Assembly: GCA_018609055.1 (NCBI GenBank)
Contig: JABAYJ010000009.1
Span: 431,761 to 495,760 of the forward strand
DNA from: Flavobacteriales bacterium
GTDB taxonomy: Bacteria; Bacteroidota; Bacteroidia; Flavobacteriales_D; CAJJDF01
DNA: 64,000 nucleotides
Direction of reading: 5' to 3'
Shown: positions 8,383 to 17,497 of the stretch, piece by piece
Numbering within the stretch: position 1 is the stretch's first letter
How the letters are laid out: each line of letters begins with the position of its first letter
Position numbers and translations under genes: made by a program
The notes under the pieces: model-generated
Databases searched by the model: none
What the model saw: the letters and a program-made list of their open reading frames with translations, nothing else
What the model was told of the DNA's origin: nothing

Positions 8383-9072
8383 CTAAAAGTTTGGCTTCAA
8401 TTTATTATTTCCGTAGAATTCATTGATAATGTCAACTGCAGCTTGAGGCTCATCAACAATTTGCATAAAGTCCATGTCTTCTGGGCTAATGTTTTGTTCT
8501 TTACCAAGCATAGTTTCTTTAATCCAATCAATCATTCCTGCCCAGTAATCGCTTCCCATTAATATAATTGGGAACTTGGCAATCTTTTTAGTTTGGATAA
8601 GTGTAAGTGCTTCAAATAATTCATCTAGTGTTCCAAAACCTCCTGGAATTGCAATAAATCCTTGAGCATACTTTACGAACATCACTTTACGCACGAAGAA
8701 ATAATCAAAATCAATTGATTTATCATCATCAATGTAAATGTTTGATGATTGCTCAAAAGGTAATTCAATATTTAATCCTACAGAAACTCCAGCACCTCTT
8801 CGAGCACCTCTATTTCCTGCTTCCATAATTCCTGGTCCTCCACCAGTAATTACCCCATAATTATTTTGGGTTAGGAGGTAAGATACCTCTTCGGCCATTT
8901 TATAATACTTGTTGTCTTCGTGAGTCCTTGCTGATCCAAAAACCGATACACAAGGTCCGATTTTAGCCATTTTATCATACCCTTCAACAAACTCAGCCAT
9001 AATTTTAAATATAGCCCAACTATCGTTTGTTTTAATTTCGTTCCATTCTTTATTTTCTACTTTTCTTCCCAT
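8383..9072 (-). CDS. LOG-family (TIGR00730) nucleotide 5'-monophosphate phosphoribohydrolase
   Basis: 229 residues. The Rossmann-like fold carries the two LOG signatures GGGPGIMEAGNRGA and PGGFGTLDE. Characterised relatives (plant LOG, bacterial PpnN and YvdD types) cleave the N-glycosidic bond of nucleoside monophosphates, including cytokinin precursors. No extra domains are present, so this resembles the short LOG type rather than long PpnN. It is the first gene of the run that continues with tspO. The older label lysine decarboxylase is a known misannotation of this family. Confidence 0.9.
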   Translation of the reverse strand: MGRKVENKEWNEIKTNDSWAIFKIMAEFVEGYDKMAKIGPCVSVFGSARTHEDNKYYKMAEEVSYLLTQNNYGVITGGGPGIMEAGNRGARRGAGVSVGLNIELPFEQSSNIYIDDDKSIDFDYFFVRKVMFVKYAQGFIAIPGGFGTLDELFEALTLIQTKKIAKFPIILMGSDYWAGMIDWIKETMLGKEQNISPEDMDFMQIVDEPQAAVDIINEFYGNNKLKPNF

Positions 9073-9096
9073 TATAATAATTTAATTTTAAGTCAT

Positions 9097-9126
9097 AAAA
9101 AAACATCCCGATAACCCGAGATGTTT
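9097..9126 (-). terminator. Intrinsic terminator after the acyl-CoA dehydrogenase gene
   Basis: On the minus strand AAACATC and GATGTTT pair around a 12-base loop and are followed by a T-run, 28 bases past the stop. It separates the dehydrogenase from the downstream LOG operon. Confidence 0.65.
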
Positions 9127-9153
9127 CTATTAATTAACTGTAAGTTAAGTTTT

Positions 9154-10293
9154 TTATTTCAAAATACTTCTAGAAATTACAATTTTCTGAATTTCAGAAG
9201 TTCCTTCGTAAATCTGTGTAATCTTAGCATCTCTCATCAATCTCTCTACATGATATTCTTTTACGAAACCATATCCTCCATGAACTTGAACAGCTTCTAC
9301 TGTTACTTCCATAGCTACTTTACTTGCGTAAAGTTTTGCCATTGCAGAAGCCTCAGTGTAATCCATCCCTTGATCTTTCATCCAAGCAGCTTTATAAACT
9401 AAAAGTCTAGCAGCTTCAATTTCTGTAGCCATATCAGCTAACTTAAATGCAATAGCTTGGTGTTGGTGAATTGGTTTACCAAAAGTTTCTCTTTCTTTAG
9501 AGTATTGAAGAGCTAATTCGTAAGCTCCAGCAGCAATACCTAATGCTTGTGCAGCAATTCCAATTCTTCCTCCTGATAAAGTAGACATGGCAAATTTAAA
9601 TCCAAAACCGTCTTCTCCAATTCTATTTTCTTTAGGCACTTTTACATCAGTAAAAGTAAGAGTGTGAGTATCACTTCCTCTAATTCCTAATTTATCTTCT
9701 TTAGCACCAACTTCAAAACCTGGCATTCCTTTCTCTACAATAAGTGCATTAATCCCTCTGTGACCTTTGTCTGCATCAGTTTGTGCAATTACTAAATACG
9801 TAGAAGCAGAGTTACCGTTAGTAATCCAGTTTTTAGTTCCGTTCAATAAATAATGGTCTCCCATATCAATTGCAGTCGTTCTTTGCGAAGTTGCATCCGA
9901 TCCAGCTTCTGGCTCAGACAAACAAAAAGCTCCAATTTTTTGACCACTTGCAAGAGGCTGAAGGTATTTTTTCTTTTGCTCTTCGTTACCGTATTGCTCT
10001 AATCCGTAACAAACTAATGAATTATTTACCGAAACAACTACAGAAACAGATGCATCTACTTTAGATATCTCTTCCATTGCAATTGCATAAGAAACAGTAT
10101 CCATTCCACTTCCACCATTTTCTGGCTTTGTCATCATTCCCATAAATCCTAGTTCTCCTAGTTCTTTTATTTGTTCTGCAGGGAATCTTTGTTCTCTATC
10201 TCTCTCAATAACACCTGGTTTGCAAGAGTTTTGAGCAAAATCTCTAGCAGCTTGTTGTACCGCTAATTGTTCTTCTGATAATTCGAAATTCAT
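9154..10293 (-). CDS. Acyl-CoA dehydrogenase (short/medium-chain type)
   Basis: 379 residues, the normal length for FAD-dependent acyl-CoA dehydrogenases of beta-oxidation. It has the FAD/substrate signature (GAFCLSEPEAGSDA), the second signature near the C-terminus (VQVHGGYGFVKEYHVERLMRDAKI), and QIYEGTSEIQ, in which the Glu is the catalytic base of butyryl-CoA-dehydrogenase-like enzymes. Electrons would pass to ETF. It is monocistronic, with its own promoter and terminator. A 3-hydroxyacyl-CoA dehydrogenase at 26862 would act two steps later in the same pathway. Confidence 0.96.
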   Translation of the reverse strand: MNFELSEEQLAVQQAARDFAQNSCKPGVIERDREQRFPAEQIKELGELGFMGMMTKPENGGSGMDTVSYAIAMEEISKVDASVSVVVSVNNSLVCYGLEQYGNEEQKKKYLQPLASGQKIGAFCLSEPEAGSDATSQRTTAIDMGDHYLLNGTKNWITNGNSASTYLVIAQTDADKGHRGINALIVEKGMPGFEVGAKEDKLGIRGSDTHTLTFTDVKVPKENRIGEDGFGFKFAMSTLSGGRIGIAAQALGIAAGAYELALQYSKERETFGKPIHQHQAIAFKLADMATEIEAARLLVYKAAWMKDQGMDYTEASAMAKLYASKVAMEVTVEAVQVHGGYGFVKEYHVERLMRDAKITQIYEGTSEIQKIVISRSILK

Positions 10294-10313
10294 AGGTTAG
10301 TTTTTTTACTGCT

Positions 10314-10321
10314 CAAAGATA
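10314..10321 (-). promoter_or_regulatory. -7 element for the acyl-CoA dehydrogenase gene
   Basis: TATCTTTG on the minus strand, an exact TAnnTTTG match, 20 bases upstream of the ATG. Confidence 0.55.
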
Positions 10322-10410
10322 AGTTTTTGTTTACTAAATGTAAAGTAGGAGGCTCAAGAATATTACTTATAAAATCCCGTTACTTTTTAACTAATTTGTA
10401 TACTATTAAT

Positions 10411-11205
10411 ATGAAAAATACTCGCCTAATTTTTAGTGGTTTAATTCTATTTGGATATTTGAGCTGCCAAAATACTTTATCTCCTGATGTTGAAGATATT
10501 GTTGAAAAAGAACATCTTGTAATTCCTCAAAAACCTCTTGAATTTTTATCAGATATTCGTTTGCCAGAAGGCTACAAAAGAGAGTCAGTATCTGGTTATG
10601 GAAAATGGATTAGAAACTTGAAATTGAATAAAGACAATATAGTTTATTATTATAATGGTGATGCTAAACCCAATCAATCTATTCATGTGGCGGTTTTAGA
10701 TTTTGATATTGGAGAACGAGACTTGCAACAATGTGCAGATGCTTGCATGCGAATTAGGGCCGAATATTTGTTTGAACAAAGAAAATTCAATGAAATTAAG
10801 TTTTTATTAGCCTCTGGAAAAAGAAAATCATTCTCTGAATACACATCAAAAAGGGACAGAACGAGCTTTAAAAAATACATGAATTATATTTTCGCTTACG
10901 CTAATACTGCTTCACTTAAAAAACAAACGAAACCAGTAAATAGTTTTAACGAGATACAAATTGGTGATGTGCTTGTTCAGTCGGGAACTCCTTATGGTCA
11001 TGCAGTTACAGTTATGGATGTTTGTACAAGTGAAAAAGGACAGAAACAGTTTATGCTTTCTCAAAGTTACATGCCTGCACAAAGTATTGAGATTTTAATT
11101 AATCCAAAGTCAACAACAAATTCACCTTGGTATCCAGTTAATTTTGAGGGAGATTTAGTTACTCCAGAGTGGACTTTTATAAAAGAAGATTTGAGGAGGT
11201 TTTAA
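10411..11205 (+). CDS. DUF4846-family lipoprotein
   Basis: 264 residues from the ATG at 10411. The signal peptide (MKNTRLIFSGLILFGYLSC) ends in a lipobox-like GYLSC. Family features are LPEGYKR, the segment QQCADACMRIRAEYL, and the paired motifs IQIGDVLVQSG, GHAVTVMDV and LSQSYMPAQ. GHAV and the Cys are compatible with a papain-like or transglutaminase-like fold, but activity has not been shown for this family as far as I know. A longer frame from 10327 lacks a plausible signal peptide. Probably monocistronic. Confidence 0.82.
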   Translation: MKNTRLIFSGLILFGYLSCQNTLSPDVEDIVEKEHLVIPQKPLEFLSDIRLPEGYKRESVSGYGKWIRNLKLNKDNIVYYYNGDAKPNQSIHVAVLDFDIGERDLQQCADACMRIRAEYLFEQRKFNEIKFLLASGKRKSFSEYTSKRDRTSFKKYMNYIFAYANTASLKKQTKPVNSFNEIQIGDVLVQSGTPYGHAVTVMDVCTSEKGQKQFMLSQSYMPAQSIEILINPKSTTNSPWYPVNFEGDLVTPEWTFIKEDLRRF

Positions 11206-11229
11206 AGATTAATTTGTACTTTCGGATTA

Positions 11230-12084
11230 ATGGAAGGAAAATTAAATTTAAAAGCTGTGTGGGTATTTCTGAAAAAGAATAATATCATCACATTTTTAAT
11301 CTTTTTCCTTCCCTTAGTAATATATTTTGCTCCTTTAAAGTTTAGATTTAATGGACCCAATAGTGTACCAGAATCTTCTATTCTCTTAGTCTCTATAATT
11401 GCCATGTTTCCTGCGCTAATTTTAATGAGTATAGTTAGTTTTTTCAGGCAAAATAATTCTACTTATTGGCTTAAACCTTTGGTTGAAATAATTGTTTTAG
11501 CAGCTCGAGTTGATGGAGAAATAACAGCCAAAGACAGAAAGGTAATGTTCAATTCATTTAAGAGTGAATTGGGAAGTTCCAAAATAAAAAAGGCTCTTTC
11601 TTATTTTGATTCTATTGCCAAAGAACCAAACCTCGATTTGGACTTAGCTTGCGCCAAATTATTAAAGGTTTTTGACAACAGTAATTCGGTAATTCTTTTA
11701 AATGTAATTGTCAAAGTAACTCTTACAGATCAATATCTATCAGCAAAGGAAGAAATCTTTTTAAATTCAGTTTGTAGAAAATTAGGTTTGCCAAAATCTA
11801 ATTTGACTTCTATTCTGGCATGGAGAGTTTATGTCTCCGAGAACAAAAGAGAACAACAAAGCAGACAAACTTTTAAACCAAAACATTCATCATTATCAAG
11901 GTCATATAAAGTATTAGGTTTATCAGAAAATGCATCTTTTGAAGAAGTAAAGAAAGCATACAGAAGTTTAGCCAAGCAATATCATCCAGATAAAATAAGA
12001 GATAAGGATTTAAAAGAAAATGCTAAACGCCAATTTCAGGAAATTACTGAAGCTTATAACCAAATAAAGGACAGAAAAGGATGA
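11230..12084 (+). CDS. Membrane J-domain protein with TerB-like middle region (copy 1)
   Basis: 284 residues. Two membrane helices (about 20-35 and 49-68) lead into a helical TerB/DjlA-like region ([21 protein letters not shown], then [18 protein letters not shown]). A C-terminal J-domain follows ([21 protein letters not shown], then YHPDK with the HPD motif). This is the DjlA layout: a membrane-tethered J-domain that recruits DnaK locally. The next gene overlaps by 4 bases (ATGA) and encodes a diverged paralogue with the same domain order. Confidence 0.85.
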   Translation: MEGKLNLKAVWVFLKKNNIITFLIFFLPLVIYFAPLKFRFNGPNSVPESSILLVSIIAMFPALILMSIVSFFRQNNSTYWLKPLVEIIVLAARVDGEITAKDRKVMFNSFKSELGSSKIKKALSYFDSIAKEPNLDLDLACAKLLKVFDNSNSVILLNVIVKVTLTDQYLSAKEEIFLNSVCRKLGLPKSNLTSILAWRVYVSENKREQQSRQTFKPKHSSLSRSYKVLGLSENASFEEVKKAYRSLAKQYHPDKIRDKDLKENAKRQFQEITEAYNQIKDRKG

Positions 12085-12920
12085 GAGTAAGGGTTACTAC
12101 ATACAAAATGCTTGGGATGAGTTTTATCACTATCTTCTCGATAATTATGTTGTCTTTTGGTTTAGCCTTAATTAATGAAGAGATAAATTATGGAGTTGGA
12201 GTTTTATTAATCTTAATATTTAGTATTTCTTTTATTGGAGCTCTTTTTATTCCTTCTCGATTATATATGAGATGGCAATTCAATCATTTTTATAATGAAG
12301 GGCATCCAGATTGTTTTATGATTTTTGCTGCAAAAATGGTAAGCTTAGATAGTCACTATTCTGAAAAAGAACGAAAGAGAGTTTCTAAATATATAAACAG
12401 AGAATTTAGACCTGATTACTCACAATTAAAGATTAATAATTTTGATGTATTGGTTAAAGATATTGATGAGTTTTATCAAAAATTTAAGTTCTCAGTAAAG
12501 TCTCTTACTCGAATAAACAGATTGAGATTAATGAATAACCTTGTTGGTATTGCATTAGTCGACAGGTTTTTATCAGATAAAGAAAAAGACTTTTTAGAAA
12601 ATTTGGTAGATTATTTTGGACTGACATCTAAGGATTTATCCTTGATTTTTGAAATGTATTCCTATGTAAGTCAAGAGGAAACGGAATACCAAAAAACATT
12701 AAAAACTAAGTCAGATTATAGCAATCATAGATCTTATTCAATATTAGGGTTAGAACCAACTGCTACCCAAAAAGAAGTAAGAGATGCTTATCGAGAACTA
12801 GCAAAAGTTTATCATCCAGATAAACAAAGAGGCTCCAAAGAAAGTAAGAATATTGCTAGAGCCCAATTCCAGGTAATTGCTCAGGCATATGAGGTAATTA
12901 AGAAAGAAAAAGGCAATTAA
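12081..12920 (+). CDS. Membrane J-domain protein with TerB-like middle region (copy 2)
   Basis: 279 residues, a paralogue of the preceding gene. Two membrane helices (about 10-30 and 38-55) are followed by a helical region ([20 protein letters not shown], then [23 protein letters not shown]) and a C-terminal J-domain ([21 protein letters not shown], then YHPDKQRGS with HPD). Coupling to copy 1 suggests they work as a heteromeric pair. The 3' end overlaps the convergent PNGase gene: both stop codons share the TTAA at 12917-12920. Confidence 0.85.
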   Translation: MRVRVTTYKMLGMSFITIFSIIMLSFGLALINEEINYGVGVLLILIFSISFIGALFIPSRLYMRWQFNHFYNEGHPDCFMIFAAKMVSLDSHYSEKERKRVSKYINREFRPDYSQLKINNFDVLVKDIDEFYQKFKFSVKSLTRINRLRLMNNLVGIALVDRFLSDKEKDFLENLVDYFGLTSKDLSLIFEMYSYVSQEETEYQKTLKTKSDYSNHRSYSILGLEPTATQKEVRDAYRELAKVYHPDKQRGSKESKNIARAQFQVIAQAYEVIKKEKGN

Positions 12921-13981
12921 TCAACTACAGTTGCTCTGCTAACTGGCTCATTACTTTTTACAATAACAAAACACGAAGTAGCGTAATATGCACCTACAGT
13001 TCCCGAGGTAGTTCCTCCATTACTTGTCCAAGGTTGAAGGTAATATTCAAAATTGAAAGAATTACCAGCCATAGAGCTACTAAAATCATCAACTCTCACG
13101 GGTACAGCCATTCCTGGGCACCATCCGGCTCTATCAGGAGACCAGTTTCCTGCTTGGTTACTTGTTGGGTTAGATGCACAACCCATTGCTGTCATAGCAT
13201 GGCTAAACATATCACTTCCATCAATTTTTACTTGGTGAGTTCTAAAACACCATTCGGCACAAGGTCTTCCTCCAACATCTACAGGTGTTGTATGTCCCCA
13301 ACCTGTTATAATCGTTCTTAGGCTTGTTGCTGCTGCATTGCTTGGTATTGTAACTGTTCTTGTAAGATCTTTACTGTGAGTTACTCCGTAAGGAATTCCT
13401 TCCAATGAATTGGTGTCGTAGTTCAATAATCTATTTACAGAATAGTATTCGTAATCTGGTTTGCCTAAAGTATATTTAAAATCTACCGAAATTTCCCAAC
13501 CGTCACTTCCCCAAGTTTCGATATATGCTCTTAATTCTGTAGATCCTTTAAGTAAAGATTTAAAATCAGTTACATCAATTTCGTATCCGTCAGGAAATGC
13601 CGAATTATCAACTCCATAAGGGGTGATGAATCGTCCTATTTCGTAATACAATCCAGATGCATCATCTTTTACTTTTATGTTTGCAAATACATCCCATGCA
13701 TTACAACCACCTGCAGGGCATCTTAGTTTTACATACATTTTAATGGTTTGTACGTTTCTTGGTTCGTTATGTAAGGTGAATGTTTGAACCGAAGATTGAG
13801 AAAACCCTCCTCCAAATGCTAATCTTTCGCTACTAAAAGTAGAATAATCTTTAACTTGACCTTCAACACCATCCCAAGGATTAGAAGTGTCTTCGCAAAC
13901 TGGAATTTCATCTTTTTTACAAGAATTTATAACAGCTAAACTAATAAGTGCGAATGCGAATAACAGATATACTTTTTTCAT
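12917..13981 (-). CDS. Peptide-N-glycosidase F-like lipoprotein
   Basis: 354 residues. The signal peptide ends in a lipobox (AVINSC then KKDE), so it is probably surface or outer-membrane lipidated, unlike the secreted Elizabethkingia enzyme. The N-terminal PNGase domain shows CPAGGCNAWDVFANIKVKD and IGRFITPYGV with FPDGYEIDVTDFKSLL. The C-terminal domain shows PCAEWCFRTHQVKIDG and WSPDRAGWCPGMAVP. The Asp in AWDVF and Glu in CAEWC match the catalytic pair that deaminates glycosylated Asn. Predicted role: removal of N-glycans from eukaryotic glycoproteins. A TATCTTTA box lies 20-30 bases upstream of the ATG. Confidence 0.93.
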   Translation of the reverse strand: MKKVYLLFAFALISLAVINSCKKDEIPVCEDTSNPWDGVEGQVKDYSTFSSERLAFGGGFSQSSVQTFTLHNEPRNVQTIKMYVKLRCPAGGCNAWDVFANIKVKDDASGLYYEIGRFITPYGVDNSAFPDGYEIDVTDFKSLLKGSTELRAYIETWGSDGWEISVDFKYTLGKPDYEYYSVNRLLNYDTNSLEGIPYGVTHSKDLTRTVTIPSNAAATSLRTIITGWGHTTPVDVGGRPCAEWCFRTHQVKIDGSDMFSHAMTAMGCASNPTSNQAGNWSPDRAGWCPGMAVPVRVDDFSSSMAGNSFNFEYYLQPWTSNGGTTSGTVGAYYATSCFVIVKSNEPVSRATVVD

Positions 13982-14047
13982 GATTGTGTTTTAATAGATT
14001 TAAAGATAAAAATTTTTGTGCCATAGATTTAAAATTTTTGTAACAAA

Positions 14048-14899
14048 ATGAAGTTTACTAGTTATATGTACATGAGAAAATTATTATTACTATCCGTCCT
14101 TATTTATTTCAGTGTTTTGTCTTTTGGGCAAGGAACCAAGAAAAAATTTACCAGAGATTTTTATTTTGATTATGCAAGTTATGAATTGGATAGCCTGGAA
14201 CTTATTAAAGCTAATAAGTTTGTTTCAGTTTTAAATAGATTCGATTTTGTTATAATTGAAGTAATTGGTCATACCGATTCTGATGGAAGTTCTAAAGCTA
14301 ATATGGCTTTATCCAAAAAACGTATAGAAACAATTACTCAACTTTTGGGAAATGAGGAAAGAGATTCTTTATTTAAAGTATCTCCAAAAGGAGAAAATGA
14401 ACCGCTCGTTCCAAATACCGATTCTACAAAACACAAAAACAGAAGAGTTACGGTAATCGCCCACTATTCAGGTAAAAAAGGTGCAAAAAAGAAAGTGATA
14501 AAACAAGAAGTAATTGCTGTAAATGAACCTGAAATAGCAACTTCTACTGAAGTTAAAATAAAGAAAGAAGATTTAGTCTCGGGAAAAACAATTGACTTAC
14601 CAATGGTTCAATTTTATGGTGGAACCGATATGTTTTTGCCAGGTTCCGAGGATGTACTTAGAGATATCGTTCCATTGTTAAAAGCGAATCCTGAATTAAA
14701 AATTGAAATTGCAGGTCATATTTGTTGTGGTAACGACATGAATTTATCTATTGCTAGAGCATTCAAAGTTTTCGATTTTTTGGTATCGCAAGGAGTGAGT
14801 AGAAAAATGTTGCGTTATGAAGGTTACAATAATACCCAACCTAAATATGGGAATATTATGGATATCCGGAATAGAAGAGTAGAGTTAAGGGTGTTATAA
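14048..14899 (+). CDS. OmpA-family protein with two peptidoglycan-binding-type domains
   Basis: 283 residues. After a signal peptide (RKLLLLSVLIYFSVLSFGQ) there are two OmpA_C-like domains. Domain 1 (about 35-138) has FYFDYASYELD, VIGHTDSDGSSKANMALSKKR and NRRVTVI. Domain 2 (about 185-283) has VQFYGGTDMFLPGSE, IAGHICCGNDMNLSIARA and NRRVELRVL. The second lacks the usual HTD/HTC-x-x-G pattern (HICCGND), so ligand binding may differ. No barrel is present. The start could also be the ATG at 14072. Divergent from the PNGase gene; likely periplasmic. Confidence 0.82.
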   Translation: MKFTSYMYMRKLLLLSVLIYFSVLSFGQGTKKKFTRDFYFDYASYELDSLELIKANKFVSVLNRFDFVIIEVIGHTDSDGSSKANMALSKKRIETITQLLGNEERDSLFKVSPKGENEPLVPNTDSTKHKNRRVTVIAHYSGKKGAKKKVIKQEVIAVNEPEIATSTEVKIKKEDLVSGKTIDLPMVQFYGGTDMFLPGSEDVLRDIVPLLKANPELKIEIAGHICCGNDMNLSIARAFKVFDFLVSQGVSRKMLRYEGYNNTQPKYGNIMDIRNRRVELRVL

Positions 14900-14902
14900 G
14901 TA

Positions 14903-15310
14903 TTAACTTCTAGTATTTAGTTTAGTTCTCTTGATTTCTTGCCTGATAAATAACACAAATATATTGACAAGTACTAGAACTAAAGGACCAAGTAAATACA
15001 TACTTAAAGACTCATCAATATCATAATTCCAGTCATTTGTTAACCAGTAAATTACAAGAAAAAATATAGTTGATGCTATTAATGAAAATATTGGGAATCC
15101 TCTTTTTTTAATAAAAACAAGAATGATATTAATTGAGTTTAAAAACAAAGCAAACATGTAAGGAAATACAAAAATTGCTGCCTCTAATCCAGATAAACCT
15201 GGAACTCCTCCGCCACTCGGCATATCTCTTGTGACCTCAAAGAAACAACACCAAATAAAAAGTAAAATGGTAAGTATTTGTAATAGAATTAGGATGTTCT
15301 TTCTTTTCAT
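14903..15310 (-). CDS. Small four-helix membrane protein, unknown
   Basis: 135 residues with four predicted membrane helices (NILILLQILTILLFIWCCFF, AAIFVFPYMFALFLNSINII, FSLIASTIFFLVIYW, SMYLLGPLVLVLVNIFVLFI) and a basic tail. No family recognised. It ends 3 bases from the convergent OmpA gene and is divergent from anmK. Confidence 0.65.
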   Translation of the reverse strand: MKRKNILILLQILTILLFIWCCFFEVTRDMPSGGGVPGLSGLEAAIFVFPYMFALFLNSINIILVFIKKRGFPIFSLIASTIFFLVIYWLTNDWNYDIDESLSMYLLGPLVLVLVNIFVLFIRQEIKRTKLNTRS

Positions 15311-15432
15311 AGATAAAGTTAAATATTAATCTTTGATTCCCTTTATAACAGTATTATTTTTAATCTTTTGAAGAAAATTAATTTTCTTTCATAAACTACA
15401 AAGCTAGGATGAAAAATAAATAAAAAATGTCG

Positions 15433-15440
15433 TAACTTTC
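15433..15440 (+). promoter_or_regulatory. Possible -7 element giving a leaderless anmK transcript
   Basis: TAACTTTC (one mismatch to TAnnTTTG) ends 3 bases before the ATG. If used, transcription would begin at or beside the start codon. Confidence 0.3.
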
Positions 15441-15443
15441 ACT

Positions 15444-16484
15444 ATGAAAAATTACAAAGCAATAGGTTTAATGTCTGGTACATCATGTGATGGACTTGAT
15501 ATTGTTTATTGCGAATTTGTATTTCATACTGAATGGAAATATAAAATCCTCCAATCTAAAATGGTGGAGTATTCACTTAATTTTCAGGAGAAATTAAAAA
15601 ATGCATTTAAATTATCAAAATCTGAACTGGATGAGTTTGATATTGAGCTTGGACAGTTTTTTGGACAAGAAACTAAGAAGTTTATAGAAGAGAATAAATT
15701 AACGGATGTTGATTTTGTAGCTTCTCATGGTCACACAATTTTTCATCAGCCAGATAAAGGATTTACGTTACAAATAGGAAACGGAAAAGAGATTAAAAAC
15801 CTTGTTCAAATTCCAGTGATTAATAATTTTAGAATTGCTGATGTAGCAAAAGGTGGGCAAGGTGCTCCACTGGTTCCAATAGGGGATGAGCTGTTGTTTT
15901 CGGAGTATGATTATTGTGTTAATATTGGAGGAATAGCCAATGCTTCATTTATAGAAAACGGAGTGCGAAAAGCATTTGATATTTGTATTGCTAACATGGC
16001 TCTTAACCCAATTGCTTTTCGAATGGGATATCCTTTTGATGAAAATGGGAATCTTGCTAAACAAGGCATTTTAGCATATCCATTGATGAGGGAATTAATG
16101 CTTCTCGATTTTAATAAAAAATCGCTTGGTAATGAGCAATACGAAGAGTATTTATTGCCAATTTTAAAAGAAAACATCTCTATTGACGAAACTAAAATTG
16201 CTACTTTAACGGATTATATTGCTCGTAAAATTGCAGAAGTATTAACTCCAAAATCCAAAGTGTTGATTACGGGAGGAGGAGCTTACAATTCTTTTTTAAT
16301 CAGTAAGATAAAAGAATACAGCAAAGCTGATATTGTTCCCGCTTCCAAAGAATTAATTGAATTTAAAGAGGCTTTAATTTTTGCATTTTTGGGAGTTCTA
16401 AAAATGGAGAATATTCCTAATTGCTTGTCATCTGTAACTGGAGCTAGTGAAGATGTGGTTGGTGGAGTAATCATTGATAATTAA
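15444..16484 (+). CDS. anmK: Anhydro-N-acetylmuramic acid kinase
   Basis: 346 residues, slightly shorter than the about 370 of the E. coli enzyme. It has the ASKHA-fold ATP site (GLMSGTSCDGLD), the catalytic region ASHGHTIFHQP, and further phosphate-binding segments NIGGIANASF and VLITGGGAYNSFL. The enzyme phosphorylates and opens 1,6-anhydroMurNAc released by lytic transglycosylases, giving MurNAc-6-phosphate in cell-wall recycling. The following glycosyltransferase gene starts 1 base after the stop, so the two are probably co-transcribed. Confidence 0.95.
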   Translation: MKNYKAIGLMSGTSCDGLDIVYCEFVFHTEWKYKILQSKMVEYSLNFQEKLKNAFKLSKSELDEFDIELGQFFGQETKKFIEENKLTDVDFVASHGHTIFHQPDKGFTLQIGNGKEIKNLVQIPVINNFRIADVAKGGQGAPLVPIGDELLFSEYDYCVNIGGIANASFIENGVRKAFDICIANMALNPIAFRMGYPFDENGNLAKQGILAYPLMRELMLLDFNKKSLGNEQYEEYLLPILKENISIDETKIATLTDYIARKIAEVLTPKSKVLITGGGAYNSFLISKIKEYSKADIVPASKELIEFKEALIFAFLGVLKMENIPNCLSSVTGASEDVVGGVIIDN

Positions 16485-16485
16485 T

Positions 16486-17493
16486 ATGATTAATAATAAA
16501 GTTTCCATTCTAATTCCTGTGCGTAATGGAGAACAATTCCTAGAGGAATGTTTAAAGTCGATTATCGACCAAACTTATACTGATTGGGAACTGATTGTTG
16601 TAAACGATCATTCCACTGATGGAACTGAAAAAATCCTAGAAAGCTATTCAAAAGAAGACAATCGAATTAGTTATTTTAATAATAAGGGTAAAGGAATTAT
16701 TGATGCCTTAAAACTAGCTTATTCTAAGAGCTCGGGAGAGTTAATTACCCGAATGGATGCTGATGATATAATGATGCCAAATAAGATTGAGCTAATGGCT
16801 GATAAACTGCAAGAAAAGGGGAAAGGATTTGTGGCTGTTGGTTTAGTAGAATACTTTGCCGAAAATGGAGTAGGAGAAGGCTATTTCTATTATCAAGAAT
16901 GGCTTAATAAATTAACAGTATCAGAAACTAATTTTGAGGAATTATACCGAGAATGTGTTGTTCCATCACCAAGTTGGATGGTTTGGCAAACCGATTTTGA
17001 GAAGCTAGGAAAATTTGATTCAGAGATTTACCCAGAGGATTATGAATTGTGTTTTAGGATGTATTCAGCTGGATTAAAAATAGCTGGAATCCCTGAAATA
17101 ATTCACAGATGGAGAGATTACTCGACCAGAACTTCGCGAACAGATGCTAATTATGCAGATAATTTTTTCCTTCCTTTAAAGATGAAATACTTCTTTCAAA
17201 TACATAGAGATACAAATAGACCTTTGGTAATTTGGGGAGCAGGAAAAAAAGCTAAGGAAGTGGCTAAACACCTTATCGAAATTAACGAAGAGTTTGATTG
17301 GGCTACTAATAATCCCAACAAAATTGGGAAAGACATTTATGGCAATATTCTAATTTCGGATCAAGAGGTTTTTTCCATAGAAAACCCTCAAATTCTAATT
17401 GCAATAAGGAATAAAGCAGATGCTAACCAAATAAAAAAGGAGTTAGACTCTAAGAATCTAACTCCTAATTCGGATTATTTTTTTCTGAGTTAA
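16486..17493 (+). CDS. Family 2 glycosyltransferase with C-terminal nucleotide-binding-like domain
   Basis: 335 residues from the ATG at 16486. The GT-A domain has SILIPVRNGEQFLEECLKSI, VVNDHSTDGT and the metal-binding RMDADD, with PSPSWMVW and ED as acceptor-site candidates. From about residue 245 a second small domain begins with LVIWGAGKKAKEVAKHL, resembling the Rossmann-like tail found on some cell-surface sugar transferases. The 3' coding end contains a hairpin that works as a terminator on the other strand. Sugar specificity is unknown. Confidence 0.88.
   Translation: MINNKVSILIPVRNGEQFLEECLKSIIDQTYTDWELIVVNDHSTDGTEKILESYSKEDNRISYFNNKGKGIIDALKLAYSKSSGELITRMDADDIMMPNKIELMADKLQEKGKGFVAVGLVEYFAENGVGEGYFYYQEWLNKLTVSETNFEELYRECVVPSPSWMVWQTDFEKLGKFDSEIYPEDYELCFRMYSAGLKIAGIPEIIHRWRDYSTRTSRTDANYADNFFLPLKMKYFFQIHRDTNRPLVIWGAGKKAKEVAKHLIEINEEFDWATNNPNKIGKDIYGNILISDQEVFSIENPQILIAIRNKADANQIKKELDSKNLTPNSDYFFLS
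17432..17466 (-). terminator. Intrinsic terminator buried in the coding end of the convergent gene
   Basis: A perfect 10-bp stem, AGGAGTTAGA (17438-17447) with TCTAACTCCT (17457-17466). On the minus strand it is followed by a run of six T. It lies 32 bases past the stop of the 17498-18250 gene but within the last codons of the plus-strand glycosyltransferase. Confidence 0.7.
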
Positions 17494-17497
17494 AGCT

